Below, in pieces: positions 5,764 to 7,963 of a DNA stretch of 7,963 bases. The stretch comes from Anaerolineaceae bacterium UBA6801 (lineage in GTDB: Bacteria > Chloroflexota > Anaerolineae > Anaerolineales > Anaerolineaceae). A model generated the notes under the pieces. That model was not told the DNA's origin. It made no database searches and saw only the letters and a list, made by a program, of their open reading frames with translations. The first letter of the stretch is position 1. Each line of letters starts with the position of its first letter. The DNA lies in the NCBI GenBank assembly GCA_002452315.1, contig DKFH01000073.1, forward strand, positions 1-7,963, in the 5' to 3' direction. A program made the position numbers and the translations under genes.

Positions 5764-6981
5764 ATGCACACATTATGGGACGATAGATTTGCAGGACGAA
5801 CAGACAATATCGGTAGCTCTGCTATCAGAGAGCTTCTAAAACTCACCTCGCTTCCCGACGTCATTTCCTTTGCAGGCGGTCTGCCTGCCCCAGAGCTTTT
5901 TCCTATTGAGCGTTTTAAAGAGGCCTCAGAAGTCGTGCTGACAGAAATGGGGGATCGTGCCTTACAATATGGCACCACTGAAGGCTATCAGCCGTTGCGA
6001 GAGATGATTGCCACAAATGCAGGCAAGTACGGCATCCAAATTTCCGCAGATAATGTGTTGATCACCACAGGTTCACAACAAGCGCTTGATCTGCTTGGGC
6101 GAATCTTTATCAATCGCGGAGACCGTATCCTGGTAGAATCCCCCACCTATCTCGGCGCGCTCCAGGCCTGGAATGCTTACGGCGTAAAATATGTCACCAT
6201 CCCCTTTGATGATGACGGTATGCAAACTGACCTGCTGGAAGAGCGTTTACGGACCGGTCTGAAGTTTATCTATGTGCTCCCGAATTTCCAGAACCCAACC
6301 GGCGTCACCCTGTCACGAGAACGGAGAGTGCAGCTGGTTGAAATGGCCAACGCCTATGGCGTGCCCATCGTTGAAGATGACCCCTACGGCCAACTCCGTT
6401 ATGAAGGTGACCATATCCCCCCCGTGGTTGTATTAGATGACGAAATCCGGGCCAAGGAGGTGCCGATCTACAGCGGAAACGTAATCTATACCAGCACCTT
6501 TTCAAAAATCCTGGCGCCAGGTTTACGGTTAGCCTGGGTGGTAGCACCAACGGAGGTGATTAAAAAATTGGTGCAGGCAAAACAAGGGTGCGACTTAAAC
6601 ACCTCCACCTTCAACCAATACCTGGCTTATGAGGTCGCCAACGGCCCCTGGATGAAGACACACATACAACAGATAAGAGTAACTTACAAAGAACGCCGTG
6701 ATGTGATGCTTAAAGCGCTTGAAGAATATATGCCTGAAGGCGTTCAGTGGACACATCCGAAAGGCGGCTTATTCCTGTGGGTAACCTTGCCAGAGAGCGT
6801 CAATACCATTGAAATCTTCCCGACAGCAGTCAAGGAAAAGGTTGCCTTTGTGCCAGGCGATTCCTTCCATCCCTTGGGCGGAGGCGAAAACACCATGCGG
6901 CTCAACTTCTCTTGCATGAAACCTGAATTGATTGTTGAAGGGATCAAACGGCTGTCTGAGGTCATAAAGAAGAACCTGTGA
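5764..6981 (+). CDS. class I PLP aminotransferase, LysN/2-aminoadipate aminotransferase type
   Basis: This 405-residue cytoplasmic fold-type I aminotransferase closely resembles Thermus LysN: IRELLKLTSLPDVISFAGGLPAPELFP runs through residues 21-47, then LQYGTTEGYQPLRE (67-80), ITTGSQQALDL (100-110), PNFQNPTG with Asn177 (173-180), VEDDPYGQL (203-211), the PLP lysine Lys248 in TFSK, PGLRLAW (252-258), LVQAKQGCDL (269-278), HPKGGLFLW (331-339) and carboxylate-binding Arg379. LysN-type enzymes accept 2-aminoadipate, glutamate, leucine and aromatic amino acids with 2-oxoglutarate, so the exact substrate cannot be read from sequence. The length is normal and there is no N-terminal helix-turn-helix domain, so it is not a MocR regulator. 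GGAG (5750-5753) overlaps the end of the preceding stop codon TAA, and the 14-base gap implies one transcript with the GlyA-GcvT fusion. A role in supplying amino groups around glycine and serine is an inference from position. Confidence 0.93.
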   Translation: MHTLWDDRFAGRTDNIGSSAIRELLKLTSLPDVISFAGGLPAPELFPIERFKEASEVVLTEMGDRALQYGTTEGYQPLREMIATNAGKYGIQISADNVLITTGSQQALDLLGRIFINRGDRILVESPTYLGALQAWNAYGVKYVTIPFDDDGMQTDLLEERLRTGLKFIYVLPNFQNPTGVTLSRERRVQLVEMANAYGVPIVEDDPYGQLRYEGDHIPPVVVLDDEIRAKEVPIYSGNVIYTSTFSKILAPGLRLAWVVAPTEVIKKLVQAKQGCDLNTSTFNQYLAYEVANGPWMKTHIQQIRVTYKERRDVMLKALEEYMPEGVQWTHPKGGLFLWVTLPESVNTIEIFPTAVKEKVAFVPGDSFHPLGGGENTMRLNFSCMKPELIVEGIKRLSEVIKKNL

Positions 6982-7003
6982 ACCCCCTTAATTGAGATAA
7001 AAT

Positions 7004-7034
7004 AAGCGTGTGAGTGATCCTCACACGCTTTTTT
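7004..7034. terminator. intrinsic terminator between convergent genes
   Basis: AAGCGTGTGAG (7004-7014) and CTCACACGCTT (7020-7030) pair perfectly over 11 bases around TGATC, followed on the plus strand by an unbroken T run (7029-7034). It lies 22 bases after the aminotransferase stop. Read from the minus strand the same hairpin is followed by the imperfect T tract ATTTTATC, so it may also stop transcripts of the convergent kinase gene that ends at 7046. Confidence 0.9.
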
Positions 7035-7045
7035 CTTTGCTCTGA

Positions 7046-7963
7046 CTAATAATCATACGGGTTGGCATTCTGCCAGACCTTAAAATCAGTTAAGATCGAA
7101 TCACCGATAAACTCACGCAAGATCGAATCGTCCGGAATCATGTGCGGTTCAATTGGCAGGAACCACTGCAGAAATTTCAGCAAACGCTTCGCTTCGATGT
7201 ATTCATGCGAACCATAAGGCACCTGCCGGAGCAGGGGCTCAACCAGTGGCTTCAGCGCGGTCAGCTCATAGGCTAACGCTGAGTTGAACATGATATCTGC
7301 GTTTTCCTGATAGGGGAAGATGTGGTTCTTTTCACCCCTTCTGACCATTTCCCAATGGTTGATGGTTTGTTGGGCAGTGTAACCCCGGTCGCGTGCATCC
7401 CGCAAAATCCGGCGCAGCTCTCGGGTGTCGGTGGTTGAAATCCGGTTGTGCCGGTCTAAATTCAGCTGGGTCAAGCAGGACACATAGACCCTGTAGCTCT
7501 GCTCGGTGGGAAAATTCTCCAACAATTTGGGGTTTAATCCATGGATGCCCTCCAGGATGATGATCTGTCCCGGATCAAGTTGCACTTCCTCGCCCGGCTC
7601 ATTGAGCCCTTGCTTAAAATTATATTGTCGCAACTGAACCCGCTCACCCGCAATCAGGCGAGTGATGTGATCATTCAATAATTCTCGATTGACCGCGTCC
7701 AGATGCTCAAAATCATATTCTCCCTCTTCATTCAAGGGCGTATCTACACGATCAACAAAATAATTATCCATTTCCAGTGCAAACGGTGAAAGTCCCTCTG
7801 TCAGCAGCTGGATCATCAGACGTTTTGAAAAAGTGGTCTTTCCAGAAGAGCTTGGACCGGCTATCAAAATCACATGGATCTCATCTTTCCGCTTGCGGAT
7901 ATCGTTGGCAATCCGTGAGATCTGCTGCGTGTGCAGCGCCTCAGAAACCAGGATGACCTCATT
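7046..7963 (-). CDS. nucleoside (uridine-type) kinase, 5' end cut by window edge
   Basis: The frame stays open to the right edge, so the 305 visible residues are the C-terminal part of a longer protein. The GTG at 7873 falls inside the P-loop strand and is not the true start. The kinase domain transfers phosphate to a nucleoside and shows Walker A GPSSSGKT (visible residues 36-43), LEMDNYFVDR (64-72, with the acidic substrate residue of uridine kinases), IILEGIHGLN, the DTRELRRILRDARDRGY lid region and a C-terminal LLKFLQWF. The 30 residues upstream (ALHTQQISRIANDI and the following basic stretch) match the linker seen before the kinase in roughly 550-residue proteins whose N-terminus carries TGS and ThrRS-like editing-fold domains. 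I infer those domains lie beyond the edge. The gene converges on the aminotransferase and shares its terminator. The exact nucleoside is unknown. Confidence 0.9.
   Translation of the reverse strand, partial: NEVILVSEALHTQQISRIANDIRKRKDEIHVILIAGPSSSGKTTFSKRLMIQLLTEGLSPFALEMDNYFVDRVDTPLNEEGEYDFEHLDAVNRELLNDHITRLIAGERVQLRQYNFKQGLNEPGEEVQLDPGQIIILEGIHGLNPKLLENFPTEQSYRVYVSCLTQLNLDRHNRISTTDTRELRRILRDARDRGYTAQQTINHWEMVRRGEKNHIFPYQENADIMFNSALAYELTALKPLVEPLLRQVPYGSHEYIEAKRLLKFLQWFLPIEPHMIPDDSILREFIGDSILTDFKVWQNANPYDY

Noticed and set aside
7046..7873. Nucleoside kinase gene starting at the GTG at 7873
   Set aside because: The frame is open upstream to the edge and the extra residues match the usual linker before the kinase domain, so the start lies outside the window.

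Overview
The window holds six protein-coding genes I can support, two of them cut by the window edges, in two opposed blocks. The mid-range base composition, the mix of ATG and TTG starts, clear Shine-Dalgarno sites and the gene content (ComB-like phosphatase, DegV, ECF-type sigma factor, TGS-type nucleoside kinase, LysN-like aminotransferase) suggest an environmental anaerobic bacterium. The class Anaerolineae (Chloroflexota) is my best guess, but it rests on resemblance and not on a marker gene.

Left block (1-2411, minus strand): a ComB-like 2-phosphosulfolactate phosphatase, then a promoter with a perfect TATAAT, then an ECF-like sigma factor starting at TTG. A DegV lipid-binding protein starts inside the end of the sigma gene and leaves the window at base 1. 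A doubtful 81-codon reading frame with one hydrophobic segment precedes the phosphatase and overlaps its start as ATGA.

Central block (2540-7034, plus strand): a good sigma-70-type promoter overlapping a small inverted repeat drives the main item of interest, a single 1042-residue protein. It joins a complete but divergent serine hydroxymethyltransferase (GlyA) to a complete glycine-cleavage T-protein (GcvT). Between them lies a stretch that looks like a decayed second copy of the GcvT folate-binding domain. A class I PLP aminotransferase of the LysN/2-aminoadipate type follows 14 bases later and is probably co-transcribed. Both halves of the fusion make 5,10-methylene-tetrahydrofolate, from serine or from the aminomethyl group carried by H-protein, so the operon looks like a glycine/serine one-carbon module. 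No gcvH, gcvP or lpd is visible in the window.

Right end: a strong hairpin terminator separates this operon from a convergent nucleoside (uridine-type) kinase on the minus strand, whose N-terminal part lies beyond the right edge.

I see no tRNA or rRNA, CRISPR array, insertion sequence, phage gene or defence system. The unusual content is the fusion protein and its altered SHMT active-site region.
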